Source of the DNA: Shewanella surugensis
GTDB taxonomy: Bacteria > Pseudomonadota > Gammaproteobacteria > Enterobacterales > Shewanellaceae
Length of the DNA stretch: 64,000 bases
Assembly: GCF_023284005.1 (NCBI RefSeq)
Contig: NZ_JAKIKS010000013.1
Span: forward strand, 1 to 64,000
Direction: 5' to 3'
Positions 44,884 through 54,707 of this stretch are shown here, piece after piece. The notes beneath the pieces are model-generated. The model was given only the letters and a program-made list of their open reading frames with translations. It was not told the DNA's origin and searched no databases. Both the position numbers and the translations under genes were made by a program. The stretch's first letter is position 1. Every line of letters begins with the position of its first letter.

Positions 44884-46452
44884 ATGACAATTATAAGCTA
44901 TGCCGATTCGGCTCTCTCTTTGCTGCCGCCTGTGGTAGCAGTAGTGTTGGCGATGATTACTCGCCGTGTATTACTTTCTCTTGGCCTGGGGATCCTTATT
45001 GGAGGCCTTCTTTTAACAGATTTTTCCATTGTTGGTACAGGTCAATATTTAACAGCTAAAGTCACCAGCCTTGTTTGGAATGATGGTGCGTTAAACAGTT
45101 GGAATTTGTATATTCTTGGTTTTCTTGTGTTATTGGGCATGATCACGGCGCTAATCACCGTCAGTGGTTCAGCCAGAGCGTTTGCTGAGTGGGCAAGAAA
45201 GCATATTCGTAATAAGCGTGACGCAAAATTATTGACCATCTTTTTAGGGTGCGTCGTTTTTATCGATGATTATTTTAATAGCTTAGTGGTGGGAAGTGTC
45301 GCTAGACCATTGACTGATCGATACTATGTATCTCGTAGTAAACTGGCATATATATTGGATTCAACTGCGGCTCCCGTTTGTGTCATATCGCCTGTTTCAA
45401 GTTGGGGCGCTTATATTATCGCACTAATAGGCGGTATATTAACCTCTCATGGTTTTGCTGATACTGGTCATTTAAGTATCTTTGTTCAAATGATCCCAAT
45501 GAACTTTTATGCCATTTTCGCCCTATTGCTCCTTATTTGTGTTGCGTTAATGGGACTGGATATTGGCCCCATGCGGGAGCATGAACTGAATGCTCAAAAA
45601 GGTAATTTATATGATGAGTCTAAAGGATTACCGCCAGGCGCCGTTTCTGATTTACCTGAAGCCAGTTCAGGCAACATATTAGGTTTGTTTTTACCGATAT
45701 CCGTATTGGTATTGGCGACATTTTATTTTATGGTGAGTAGCGGTGGAGAAGTCCTTGCTGCTAAGGGACTTGATTTTAGCTTTATTGGTGCGTTTGAAAA
45801 TACCAATGTGGGTTCATCACTCTTTTTGGGTGCCGTTGTGGGTCTAGCTGTGACGTTAATCATGAGCGTCGTACAAGGGATTGACAAAAAAATGATTATT
45901 AAAGGGATGAGCATGGGCGCTCGTTCTATGTTACCCGCTTTATATATTTTGATGTTTGCTTGGACGATTGCAGCCGTTATTGGTCAGCTAGAAACGGGTA
46001 AATATATGGCGAGTTTAGCTACGGGTAATATCCCTTTTGAAATGTTACCCGCTGTTTTATTCGTGTTAGCAGGATTAACGGCTTTTGCGACAGGGACCAG
46101 TTGGGGAACATTTGGTATTATGTTGCCAATTGCAGCCGATATGGCAATGGGAAGCCATAGTGCGATGATGCTTCCTATGCTTGCTGCTGTGTTGGCGGGG
46201 GCTGTTTTTGGGGATCACTGCTCACCTATTTCTGATACCACTATTTTATCTTCCACTGGTGCGGGTTGTCATCATATTGATCACGTTATAACGCAATTAC
46301 CTTATGCGCTTATCGTGGCTGGGATCAGCTTCGTGGGTTATTTAGTATTAGGTTTTACTGGCTCTGTGACAATTGGTTTTATCACCTGTAGTTTTCTTTT
46401 TGTGATTAGTGTTATCTTACTCAGAATGAAGTCAAATCAAGGGCGTTATTAG
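44884..46452 (+). CDS. NhaC-family Na+/H+ (or organic-acid-linked) antiporter
   Basis: 522 residues, about 12 membrane segments, Na_H_antiporter (NhaC/DUF family PF03553). Signature stretches: VFIDDYFNSLVVGSVARPLTDRY, DSTAAPVCVISPVSSWGAYI, ATGTSWGTFGIMLPIAADMAMG, and GAVFGDHCSPISDTTILSSTGAGC, with charged residues (DD and DH) inside membrane segments as expected for cation binding. The ion or co-substrate is unknown; several members exchange organic anions. Single gene, with a CRP-type site upstream and a terminator after it. Confidence 0.87.
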   Translation: MTIISYADSALSLLPPVVAVVLAMITRRVLLSLGLGILIGGLLLTDFSIVGTGQYLTAKVTSLVWNDGALNSWNLYILGFLVLLGMITALITVSGSARAFAEWARKHIRNKRDAKLLTIFLGCVVFIDDYFNSLVVGSVARPLTDRYYVSRSKLAYILDSTAAPVCVISPVSSWGAYIIALIGGILTSHGFADTGHLSIFVQMIPMNFYAIFALLLLICVALMGLDIGPMREHELNAQKGNLYDESKGLPPGAVSDLPEASSGNILGLFLPISVLVLATFYFMVSSGGEVLAAKGLDFSFIGAFENTNVGSSLFLGAVVGLAVTLIMSVVQGIDKKMIIKGMSMGARSMLPALYILMFAWTIAAVIGQLETGKYMASLATGNIPFEMLPAVLFVLAGLTAFATGTSWGTFGIMLPIAADMAMGSHSAMMLPMLAAVLAGAVFGDHCSPISDTTILSSTGAGCHHIDHVITQLPYALIVAGISFVGYLVLGFTGSVTIGFITCSFLFVISVILLRMKSNQGRY

Positions 46453-46517
46453 AGGTGATTATTGATTGTTGAACAGTAAGTTTATACTCACTTATTGTTA
46501 AGTCTTTGATATTATTG

Positions 46518-46549
46518 AATGCCGTGATCAGGATGTTGATTACGGCATT
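46518..46549 (+). terminator. Terminator after the NhaC-type gene
   Basis: A 13-bp stem with one G-U pair (46518-46530 with 46537-46549) around loop GGATGT, followed by TTTTATG. Lies 65 bp after the antiporter stop. Confidence 0.82.
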
Positions 46550-46722
46550 TTTATGTATTTTTATCACATAAAAAGATGCGAAATGCTTTCATGATACGTC
46601 TTTAAATTGAAGCCATTTGATAGGCGGTGCAACGATCATTGACAATGGATTTGGGTATAGGATCACTCTACTTTGTGTTTCAGGTTAGTTAGGAATATTT
46701 TTAAACAAGAAGGATGAAAAGT

Positions 46723-47301
46723 TTGGCACAGCTTTATTTTTATTATTCAGCAATGAATGCGGGTAAGTCGACATCTCTATTGCAATCATCCTATAACTAT
46801 CGAGAAAGAGGCATGAATACGCTGGTGATGACAGCCTCTATCGATGACCGATATGGCGTGGGCAAAGTGGCATCAAGGATTGGGATAGAATGTGAAGCAC
46901 AGATATTTAATCATGCTGATAATTTACTCTCACTTGTTAAACAGCAGCTTGAGGAGTCATCACTGCATTGTATTTTAGTGGATGAATGCCAGTTCTTATC
47001 CAAAGAGCAAGTTAAGCAATTGACTAAAATAGTGGATGATTTCGATATTCCCGTTTTATGTTATGGGTTGAGAACGGATTTTCAAGGTGAATTATTTGTG
47101 GGGAGTCAGTATTTATTGGCTTGGGCTGATAAACTGGTTGAACTGAAAACCATTTGTCATTGCGGTCGTAAAGCCAATATGGTGTTGAGGCTCGATGGCG
47201 AAGGAAAACCTATTAGTGAAGGAAAGCAAGTGGCTATTGGCGGTAATGAAAGTTATGAGTCGGTTTGTCGAAAGCATTTCAGAACCTTGATTTGGGAGTA
47301 G
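46723..47301 (+). CDS. tdk: Thymidine kinase
   Basis: Phosphorylates thymidine with ATP (pyrimidine salvage). 192 residues: [20 protein letters not shown] (P-loop), [21 protein letters not shown] with the catalytic Glu, [13 protein letters not shown], and zinc ligands CHC and CRKH near the C terminus. The start is TTG 46723: it gives the family N terminus, and AGAAGGA lies about 8 nt upstream. The ATG at 46714 overlaps that ribosome site. Single gene. Confidence 0.95.
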   Translation: MAQLYFYYSAMNAGKSTSLLQSSYNYRERGMNTLVMTASIDDRYGVGKVASRIGIECEAQIFNHADNLLSLVKQQLEESSLHCILVDECQFLSKEQVKQLTKIVDDFDIPVLCYGLRTDFQGELFVGSQYLLAWADKLVELKTICHCGRKANMVLRLDGEGKPISEGKQVAIGGNESYESVCRKHFRTLIWE

Positions 47302-47445
47302 GCTTTGATTTAAATCGGTCAATTAACTGTTGAGCGTAAACTTAAGCGCTTAGTGAGAGTTTGAGACTAATGGATTAAATTATCCTAGGGTAGGGGTTTT
47401 GTTGTAAGACGTTAGGCTAGTGTGAGTAAATAATGACTCTGTTTG

Positions 47446-47737
47446 TCAATTTAAATCGTTTACCGCTATGCGAACTTCATCACGGACTTGATCAATGGCG
47501 GCGATAACTTCCTGCACACTGCTGTCGTTGTCTGATATTTTTATCATAAAAATTGGCATAAATGATGGATTCCAGTTCGGCTAGTTGGAGTAACAGTTCA
47601 AAACTGGCTGATCGAACTGTAGTATTGTGTTCGCTGATTTCCATCCTCCAGACATTATAACTAAAACCTACTAAGGCAAATAGAGCACTGAAAATAGCGG
47701 TTAGTTGAAAGATAGTCGCTTTGGGTTGAGTTTTCAT
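47446..47737 (-). pseudogene. Truncated small membrane-protein gene, internal deletion
   Basis: From ATG 47737 the frame encodes one membrane segment (FQLTAIFSALFALVGFSYNVW) and RSASFELLLQLAELESIIYA, then ends at 47492 in a low-quality tail (RQRQQCAGSYRRH). Just past the junction the other frame reads SVQEVIAAIDQVRDEVRIAV and NDLN before a stop at 47446-47448. The pieces together look like the head and tail of a single longer protein, with a middle part lost and the frame shifted. Family unknown. Confidence 0.6.
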
Positions 47738-48632
47738 TCGCTTTCCTTCAATTGTTATAGAATATGAACATAGAGCAACTAGGTTATCTGCTCAAGAAGA
47801 CCGTCATGGATGACGGGAATGTCATTAATGCAGGAGCAATTAACGACCTTACCTAAACGTTTTTAATGCCAGTCGGATCCTGCATCTTCAATGAGCTTGA
47901 ATAAACATGAAACCTAAGTATGGCCAATTAGAGCTGCATGATGATGTTTGAATGAAAGCCGTGGCGTTATGAATATTGTTAACATGTAATAAATGTTTGC
48001 TTGTTCGTTCTGGAGAGTGCTTGTTAAATATTCAATTGGGAATTTTTGGTCAAAAAACTGAGTAAATTTACTCATTTTTATCAACTTTATTGTCAGTTAT
48101 AGTGTATGATGTTCGGCGTTTAACAGAGTAGAAACACTCGTTACGTTGGGATAAAATCAGATGTTAATATATGGTTTATTCATGTGAGACTTTTTACGTT
48201 CTGAGACGAAGTTGAGTGTTAACTACGTTAACTATTACATACAAGCCGTCAGGTGTTAATTGCTTGATAATAAAGGATTAGTGGCGTTATGGAAGCCGGA
48301 ATTCATAGGCGGTAGCGTGTCTGTCACTAATTTTTTAGATTAAAAAGACTAAACTTAAGGTCACAAGGATTTGACAACTATCCATTAAAAATCCCCATTA
48401 AATAGTGGCTTAACCATATATCATTTAACGGCATTATTGAACTAGCGGTTAAGTTAATATATACCAATATTTGAGATGACTATTTCAAGACTAATCCTCT
48501 TCAACAGTAGTGTTCTTCAAACAGCTTTAAACATAGCTAATGGCCAGTGTTCGTACCTAGCGACCCATTTTAAGAGACGAATTACTCCCCAGTAATCCTC
48601 TCATTCTTATTCTTAATTTCAAGTTATTAATC
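47738..48632 (+). promoter_or_regulatory. Long leader/promoter region of the polysaccharide operon
   Basis: About 900 bp between the decayed gene and wza. It contains the ops element (48,308), which places the transcription start upstream of that, giving a 5' leader of over 300 nt. A small hairpin (CCGTCAT / ATGACGG) lies near 47803-47818. No coding gene is recognised. A long untranslated leader with ops is typical of RfaH-controlled polysaccharide operons. Confidence 0.7.
48308..48319 (+). promoter_or_regulatory. ops element (RfaH recruitment site, JUMPStart core)
   Basis: GGCGGTAGCGTG is an exact match to the ops sequence of E. coli RfaH-controlled operons. It lies on the coding strand 314 bp before the wza start, the correct orientation and kind of location. 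RfaH is encoded in the same window at 30477. Confidence 0.9.
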
Positions 48633-49826
48633 ATGAATAGTTTCTCTAAGTTAATTTTAGTTGGCCTAATGTCAACATTTATCGTGGCTTGCGTTACACC
48701 AGGTCAGCATTTAAGTACTTCAGGTAAAAATGCTATTAAGGATAAGTCATCAAGCAATAAAGAGGCCGATTTCGACTCTTTAGTCAATGTTTACCAGTTA
48801 ACGCCCCGTTTTGTTAATCAATACCGAACACCTGAACCTATTGCCGCTGTAAATCTTGCGATGGATGAAGAAATTGCTAATTATCAATATCGCGTTGGGC
48901 CGGCCGATATTCTTAATGTTACCGTTTGGGACCATCCTGAGTTAACTATTCCAGCAGGATCATACCGGAGTGCCACTGAATCGGGTAACTGGGTGCACAC
49001 CGATGGCCGTATTTACTATCCTTATATTGGCTTTGTGACCGTTGCAGGTAAAACCGTGGTTGAGATACGCGATGAAATGTCGACTCGTTTGGCTGAATAT
49101 ATTGAAAGTCCACAAGTGGATGTCAATGTGGCTAACTTTCGATCGCAAAAAACTTATGTAACGGGAGAAGTTGATAAGCCAGGTAAGCAAGCGATCACCA
49201 ATGTGCCTTTAACTCTACTTGATGCCATTAATCAAGCGGGTGGATTAGCCGAGGATGCAGATTGGCGTAATGTGACCTTAACTCGAGATGGCGAAGAGAC
49301 AAAGGTCTCATTATATGCGCTGATGCAAAAAGGCGATTTAACTCAAAATAGGTTACTGCAAGCTGGGGATATTATTCATGTCCCCAGAAATGATGGCCAA
49401 AAAGTATTTGTCATGGGAGAAGTGAAAACCCCTAAAACGATTATTATAGATAGAGCGGGTATGAGTTTAACTGAAGCCCTGAGTACTGTTGGCGGCCTAA
49501 ATCAAGAGAAATCTGATGCGACGGGTGTGTTTGTAATTAGAGCCAATAAGTCATTAATGGCTTCTGTGAGTAACGGAACGAGTGAAAAAGTCGGGTTAGG
49601 AGGCAATAATATTAGTGATAAATCGATTGCGAGTATTTATCAGTTGGATATTTCCGATGCGACTGCCATGGTTATCGGTACGGCTTTTGAAATACAGCCC
49701 TATGATATTGTTTATGTCACTACTGAGCCTATTTCTCGTTGGAATCGAGTCATGAATAATCTATTGCCAACGATTGTTGGTATTAACTACTTAACACAAT
49801 CATACAATAGGACTCTTTCTTGGTGA
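48633..49826 (+). CDS. wza: Outer-membrane polysaccharide export lipoprotein Wza
   Basis: Forms the octameric translocon for capsule or O-polysaccharide export. 397 residues: lipoprotein signal with IVACVT (Cys20), the Poly_export domain with YRVGPADILNVTVWDHPELT, SGNWVHTDGRIYYPYIGFVTVAG, SLBB domains (TYVTGEVDKPGKQ, FVMGEVKTPKTIII), and a C-terminal amphipathic segment (SRWNRVMNNLLPTIVGINYL) for the membrane helix barrel. It is the first gene after the ops leader. wzb and wzc follow in the usual order. Confidence 0.94.
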   Translation: MNSFSKLILVGLMSTFIVACVTPGQHLSTSGKNAIKDKSSSNKEADFDSLVNVYQLTPRFVNQYRTPEPIAAVNLAMDEEIANYQYRVGPADILNVTVWDHPELTIPAGSYRSATESGNWVHTDGRIYYPYIGFVTVAGKTVVEIRDEMSTRLAEYIESPQVDVNVANFRSQKTYVTGEVDKPGKQAITNVPLTLLDAINQAGGLAEDADWRNVTLTRDGEETKVSLYALMQKGDLTQNRLLQAGDIIHVPRNDGQKVFVMGEVKTPKTIIIDRAGMSLTEALSTVGGLNQEKSDATGVFVIRANKSLMASVSNGTSEKVGLGGNNISDKSIASIYQLDISDATAMVIGTAFEIQPYDIVYVTTEPISRWNRVMNNLLPTIVGINYLTQSYNRTLSW

Positions 49827-49907
49827 ACATTACCTTGGGATTAGAAGTTTGGCTAAAAATAATTTCGATACAGATTACTTTTGATAAGAACTATTTTGGT
49901 AACAAGC

Positions 49908-50351
49908 ATGTTTAATAAAATTTTAGTAGTGTGTGTGGGTAATATTTGTCGTTCGCCATCGGGGGAGTATCTGCTTAAAAAATTATTGCCCCATAAGCAA
50001 GTGGATTCCGCGGGCATTGCCACAGAAAAAAGTCGCTTATCGGGCAAGCCTGCCGATGCCATGGCAGTACAAATAGCCAGTAAAAATGAAGTTAATTTAA
50101 CGCCTCACAAGGCTCGTCAATTGACTGCTCAGTTATGTCAAGAATATGATTTGATTCTAGTGATGGAAAAAGGCCACATCGACGCGGTAACGAAGATCTC
50201 ACCATCCGCCAGAGGAAAAACCATGTTATTTGGCCAATGGATAGGGCAACAAGATATTCCGGATCCCTATAAATTAAGTCAAGAAGCGTTTGAGTATGCT
50301 TACGAACTAATAGATAAGTCGGCGAATACTTGGGCTGAAAAAATAAAGTAA
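49908..50351 (+). CDS. wzb: Low-molecular-weight protein-tyrosine phosphatase Wzb
   Basis: Dephosphorylates the tyrosine kinase Wzc, needed for cycling of polysaccharide assembly. 147 residues with the P-loop CVGNICRSP (nucleophile Cys and Arg) near the N terminus and the general-acid loop DIPDPYKLS near 120. ATG 49908 gives the family N terminus (MFNKILVVCVGNICRS); an upstream reading from 49881 adds nine residues without a ribosome site. Between wza and wzc. Confidence 0.94.
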   Translation: MFNKILVVCVGNICRSPSGEYLLKKLLPHKQVDSAGIATEKSRLSGKPADAMAVQIASKNEVNLTPHKARQLTAQLCQEYDLILVMEKGHIDAVTKISPSARGKTMLFGQWIGQQDIPDPYKLSQEAFEYAYELIDKSANTWAEKIK

Positions 50352-50461
50352 AGAACCTCTTTATTTTAATTGAAAGATAAAAGTCAATTAAAATGGAAGT
50401 TAAATAAAATAATCAGTTATAGGCATATTCCTTATTAATAATATAGTGAGTTTATCTTTTT

Positions 50462-52630
50462 ATGACAGTGTCACAAAACCTACCTAATACATTATCAGAG
50501 TCGAGTGATGAAATTGATTTAGCAAAATTATTCGGTACCTTATTAGATCATCGTTGGTTAATTATAGGTATTACAGTTTTTTTTATGCTGATAGGTATCG
50601 CTTATGCTTTATTAGCCACGCCGATATATAAAGCTGATGCCTTAATTCAAATAGAAGAAAAAAGCTCAGGCATGCCGGCTTTTGGTGAGATGGCTGACAT
50701 GTTTGCCAGTGAGTCATCTGCGACCACTGAAATTCAAGTGATCCAATCACGAATGGTGCTGGGGAAAACCGTCGATAAACTGGATTTAACTACAGTAGCT
50801 AAGCCTAAATATTTTCCTGCTATTGGCAAGGGAATGGCTAAAATCATGGGAGATAATGATTCTATTGATATTAGTCATTTTAATATACCACAAGTGTTAT
50901 ATTTAAATGTGGAGTTTGTTAACTACAAATTAACAGTAACTAACCCTGAAATTGGGACCTATGAGCTATTTGATAGCCACGATAATCAGATATTAACGGG
51001 CCGAGTAGGAGAACTAGCACAAAAAGGCGATTATCGCTTATTTGTTGCCGATTTACAGGCCAGTCAAGAGATGAGTTTTACGCTTCAGAAGCGCTCTCGC
51101 CTCGATGCTGTGATTTGGCTTCAAAGCCACTTAGCTGTTTCTGAACAAGGTAAAAAAACGGGGGTTTTACAATTATCGTTTACGGGGGAAAATCGAGTTC
51201 ACATAGAAAACATTTTGAATAATATTAGCCAAGATTATTTTTTACAGAATGTTGAGCGAAACTCAGCTGAGGCGGAAAATAGTCTTGCTTTTTTACAGCA
51301 ACACTTGCCAGCGGTAAAAACTGAGTTAGTACAAGCTGAAGAAAAGCTGAATGACTTTAGACAAGAAAATGACTCGATTGATCTCGGCTTAGAAGCTAAA
51401 TCGTCATTAGAAGTTATGGTGAAGCTAGAGGCACAGTTGAATGAGTTGACCTTTAAAGAGAGCGAGATATCTCAGTTGTTTACCAAGGAGCATCCAGCCT
51501 ATATATCTTTAATGAATAATAGACAAACGTTATTAAACGAACGTGAGCGTTTGAATAAAACTATTCAGAAGTTGCCCAAAACTCAGCGTGACATTTTACG
51601 GATGATGCGTGATGTTGAAGTCAATCAAGAACTGTATTTGAAATTGTTAAATAAAATACAAGAGCTTAATATTGTTAAAGCCAGCACTGTAGGTAATGTA
51701 AGGATTTTAGATAAAGCAGAAGCATACACCAGAGCGATTAAACCTAAAAAAGCTTTAGTGCTTATGTTAGCGACTTTATTAGGGGCGATGTTAGGCATTG
51801 GATTAACGTTATTAAGAGCTGCATTACATCGAGGAGTGGAAAGCCCAGAGCAGATTGAGCAACTTGGCCTACCTGTCTATGCCAGCATTCCAAAATCAGA
51901 TTGGCAAGCGGGCATCGATATTCATCTTAAGCGTAAGAAAAAGCTCAAAGAATATGAGGCCTTACTTGCTGAAACTAATCCAGCAGATTTAGCCATTGAG
52001 GCATTACGAGGTTTGAGAACCAGTCTTCATTTTGCCATGATGGAAGCTAAAAATAATGTAGTAATGATTTCAGGACCGGCTCCTGGGATTGGCAAGTCTT
52101 TTGTGTCGGTAAACTTTGCCGCAGTGTTAGCTAAAACAGGTCAAAAGGTATTGATAGTCGATGCCGATATGCGAAAAGGCTACCTTCAAAGACAGTTCAA
52201 CTTGAAGTCCGATGATGGACTGTCTGATTTATTATCGGGCAAGCTTGAAATAAAAGAGGTGGTTAAATCATCGGGTATTGAAAATTTAGATATCGTCACC
52301 CGCGGCGCAGTGCCGCCAAATCCATCAGAGTTACTAATGCATCCACGATTTGAAGACTTTGTGACTTGGGCAACGAAAGAGTATGACATAGTGCTTATTG
52401 ATACCCCACCGGTGTTAGCGGTAACCGATCCCAGTATTGTTGGCGCATTAGCGGGTACCACATTATTGGTTGCACGTTTTGGGGTCAGTTCTGTGAAAGA
52501 AATTGAAATTGCTTATCGTCGTTTCGAGCAATCAGGCATTAATGTCAAAGGCTTTGTATTGAATGCGGTGGAGCAAAAAGCTAGAAATGCTAATGAGGTA
52601 TACTCTTATAGTTACGAGCCTGTGAAATAG
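50462..52630 (+). CDS. wzc: Tyrosine-protein kinase/chain-length co-polymerase Wzc
   Basis: 722 residues: Wzz domain with two membrane segments (about 32-55 and 432-455) flanking a large periplasmic coiled-coil region (about 270-400), then the BY-kinase domain with Walker A SGPAPGIGKSFVSVN, Walker A' VLIVDADMRKGYLQ and Walker B IVLIDTPPV. The C-terminal tail is tyrosine-poor, with the cluster VYSYSYEP only, so phosphorylation sites are fewer than in E. coli. It sets polymer length with Wza and Wzb. The start ATG 50462 has no strong ribosome site. Confidence 0.94.
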   Translation: MTVSQNLPNTLSESSDEIDLAKLFGTLLDHRWLIIGITVFFMLIGIAYALLATPIYKADALIQIEEKSSGMPAFGEMADMFASESSATTEIQVIQSRMVLGKTVDKLDLTTVAKPKYFPAIGKGMAKIMGDNDSIDISHFNIPQVLYLNVEFVNYKLTVTNPEIGTYELFDSHDNQILTGRVGELAQKGDYRLFVADLQASQEMSFTLQKRSRLDAVIWLQSHLAVSEQGKKTGVLQLSFTGENRVHIENILNNISQDYFLQNVERNSAEAENSLAFLQQHLPAVKTELVQAEEKLNDFRQENDSIDLGLEAKSSLEVMVKLEAQLNELTFKESEISQLFTKEHPAYISLMNNRQTLLNERERLNKTIQKLPKTQRDILRMMRDVEVNQELYLKLLNKIQELNIVKASTVGNVRILDKAEAYTRAIKPKKALVLMLATLLGAMLGIGLTLLRAALHRGVESPEQIEQLGLPVYASIPKSDWQAGIDIHLKRKKKLKEYEALLAETNPADLAIEALRGLRTSLHFAMMEAKNNVVMISGPAPGIGKSFVSVNFAAVLAKTGQKVLIVDADMRKGYLQRQFNLKSDDGLSDLLSGKLEIKEVVKSSGIENLDIVTRGAVPPNPSELLMHPRFEDFVTWATKEYDIVLIDTPPVLAVTDPSIVGALAGTTLLVARFGVSSVKEIEIAYRRFEQSGINVKGFVLNAVEQKARNANEVYSYSYEPVK

Positions 52631-52731
52631 GGTGGGTTAGTAGTGTCTGATCTTATTAATTATTTATTTAGAGTAAGTTTAGAATAAGTTCAGAGCAGAT
52701 AATGATATTAAGTATGGTTAAGGATAGAAGT

Positions 52732-53811
52732 GTGAAAATTCTTGTGACCGGCGGTGCCGGGTTTATTGGTTCCGCCGTTGTGCGCCATATAATAAAAAAT
52801 ACTCATGACAGTGTTATTAATATTGACAAACTCACTTACGCGGGAAATTTAGAGTCATTATTTAGCGTTGAGCATAGTGATCGCTATCATTTTGAGCGAG
52901 TCGATATCTGTGATCGTTTAGAGCTCGATCGTGTATTTAGTGAATATGAACCTGATGCGATAATGCATCTAGCCGCCGAGAGCCATGTAGATCGTTCTAT
53001 TGATGGCCCCGCAGCTTTCATTGCAACCAATATTGTCGGCACTTATACTTTATTGGAAGCGACGCGGTATTATTGGAATAAGTTAACTGATGATAAGAAG
53101 AAAGCTTTCCGATTTCATCATATTTCAACCGATGAGGTTTACGGTGATTTAGAAGGAACGGATGACTTGTTTACAGAAACGACTTCTTATGAACCAAGTA
53201 GCCCCTATTCTGCATCGAAAGCGTCGAGTGATCACTTAGTGCGAGCATGGCAACGCACTTATGGCTTGCCAACATTAGTCACAAATTGTTCCAATAACTA
53301 TGGCCCATATCATTTTCCTGAGAAGTTAATTCCATTAACTATTCTAAATGCATTAGAGGGTAAACCATTACCCGTTTACGGTAATGGCTTGCAAATACGT
53401 GATTGGTTGTATGTGGAAGACCATGCTGGTGCTCTCTATAAAGTGGTGACAGAGGGAAAAATTGGAGAGACTTATAACATTGGTGGCCACAATGAAAAAG
53501 CCAATATTGAGGTTGTAAATACAATTTGTATATTACTTGAAGAGTTGGTACCCAATAAGCCTGAAGGGGTGAATGAATATCAAGAGTTGATTACTTATGT
53601 GACAGATAGACCTGGTCATGATGTGCGTTATGCAATTGATGCATCTAAAATAGAGCGAGAGTTGTGTTGGAAGCCAGAAGAGACATTTGAGTCGGGCCTA
53701 CGCAAAACGGTCGAATGGTATTTGAATAATAAAACTTGGTGGAACCGAGTACTGGATGGTTCATATACAGGGGAGCGTTTAGGCACAGTAAAAGAAGGGG
53801 GAGCATTATAA
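52732..53811 (+). CDS. rmlB: dTDP-glucose 4,6-dehydratase RmlB
   Basis: Converts dTDP-glucose to dTDP-4-keto-6-deoxyglucose. 359 residues, extended SDR: NAD-binding [60 protein letters not shown] and the catalytic [15 protein letters not shown]. The start is GTG 52732 because AAGGA at 52720-52724 sits 7 nt upstream; an ATG at 52702 would add ten residues. The stop overlaps rmlA by one base. The product feeds both the rhamnose and the amino-sugar branches. Confidence 0.96.
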   Translation: MKILVTGGAGFIGSAVVRHIIKNTHDSVINIDKLTYAGNLESLFSVEHSDRYHFERVDICDRLELDRVFSEYEPDAIMHLAAESHVDRSIDGPAAFIATNIVGTYTLLEATRYYWNKLTDDKKKAFRFHHISTDEVYGDLEGTDDLFTETTSYEPSSPYSASKASSDHLVRAWQRTYGLPTLVTNCSNNYGPYHFPEKLIPLTILNALEGKPLPVYGNGLQIRDWLYVEDHAGALYKVVTEGKIGETYNIGGHNEKANIEVVNTICILLEELVPNKPEGVNEYQELITYVTDRPGHDVRYAIDASKIERELCWKPEETFESGLRKTVEWYLNNKTWWNRVLDGSYTGERLGTVKEGGAL

Positions 53812-54707
53812 TGAAAGGTATTATTTTAGCTGGTGGATCAGGTACAAGGCTTTATCCACTGACTCGTGGAGTCTCTAAACAGCTACTTCCTGTTTACGAT
53901 AAACCCATGATTTATTATCCATTGTCGACACTAATGTTGGCTGGAATAAAGGATATTTTAATAATTACCACGCCAGAGGATAATAGTATTTTTAAGCGCT
54001 TATTAGGTGATGGTAGTGATTATGGCATCACATTAACTTATGCAGTACAAGAAAAGCCTGAAGGTTTAGCACAAGCCTTTCTGATTGGAGAAGATTTTAT
54101 TGGTGATGATAATGTTTGCTTGGTGCTGGGTGATAATATTTTTTATGGACAATCCTTTAGCCATACATTGAAAAAAGCCGTCGAACGCAAGAGTGGTGCA
54201 ACAGTTTTCGGTTATCAAGTGAAAGATCCCCAACGGTTCGGTGTTGTTGAGTTTGATGATAATTATAGAGCTCTTAATATAGAAGAAAAACCGACTGAAC
54301 CTAAGTCTAACTATGCGATTACCGGACTCTATTTTTATGATAATCGAGTGGTAAATTTTGCAAAAAAAGTTGAGCCATCAGAGCGTGGTGAGTTGGAAAT
54401 AACCAGTATTAACCAAATGTATTTGGATAATGACTCACTTAATGTTGAGCTGTTAGGCCGTGGTTTTGCTTGGTTAGATACAGGGACTCACGAAAGTTTG
54501 CATGAAGCTTCTTCATTTGTGCAAACAATAGAAAATGTTCAAGGATTAAAAGTTGCTTGTTTAGAAGAGATAGCCTATAGAAATGGTTGGTTAACTGAAC
54601 ATGATTTGCTTCGACTATCACAACCTATGTTAAAGAATGAATATGGTCAATATTTAAAAAAATTAGTTTTAGATAAAAGTTTACTATTAGTGAAAAGAGT
54701 TTCTTAA
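53811..54707 (+). CDS. rmlA: Glucose-1-phosphate thymidylyltransferase RmlA
   Basis: Makes dTDP-glucose from dTTP and glucose-1-phosphate. 298 residues: [61 protein letters not shown] and the conserved [18 protein letters not shown] 53811 overlaps the rmlB stop by one base, and GGGGGAG precedes it. Followed by rmlD with a one-base overlap. Confidence 0.97.
   Translation: MKGIILAGGSGTRLYPLTRGVSKQLLPVYDKPMIYYPLSTLMLAGIKDILIITTPEDNSIFKRLLGDGSDYGITLTYAVQEKPEGLAQAFLIGEDFIGDDNVCLVLGDNIFYGQSFSHTLKKAVERKSGATVFGYQVKDPQRFGVVEFDDNYRALNIEEKPTEPKSNYAITGLYFYDNRVVNFAKKVEPSERGELEITSINQMYLDNDSLNVELLGRGFAWLDTGTHESLHEASSFVQTIENVQGLKVACLEEIAYRNGWLTEHDLLRLSQPMLKNEYGQYLKKLVLDKSLLLVKRVS

Noticed and set aside
47803..47818. 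Short hairpin CCGTCAT/ATGACGG as a terminator
   Set aside because: The stem has seven pairs with a 2-nt loop and no T-tract; it is probably chance.
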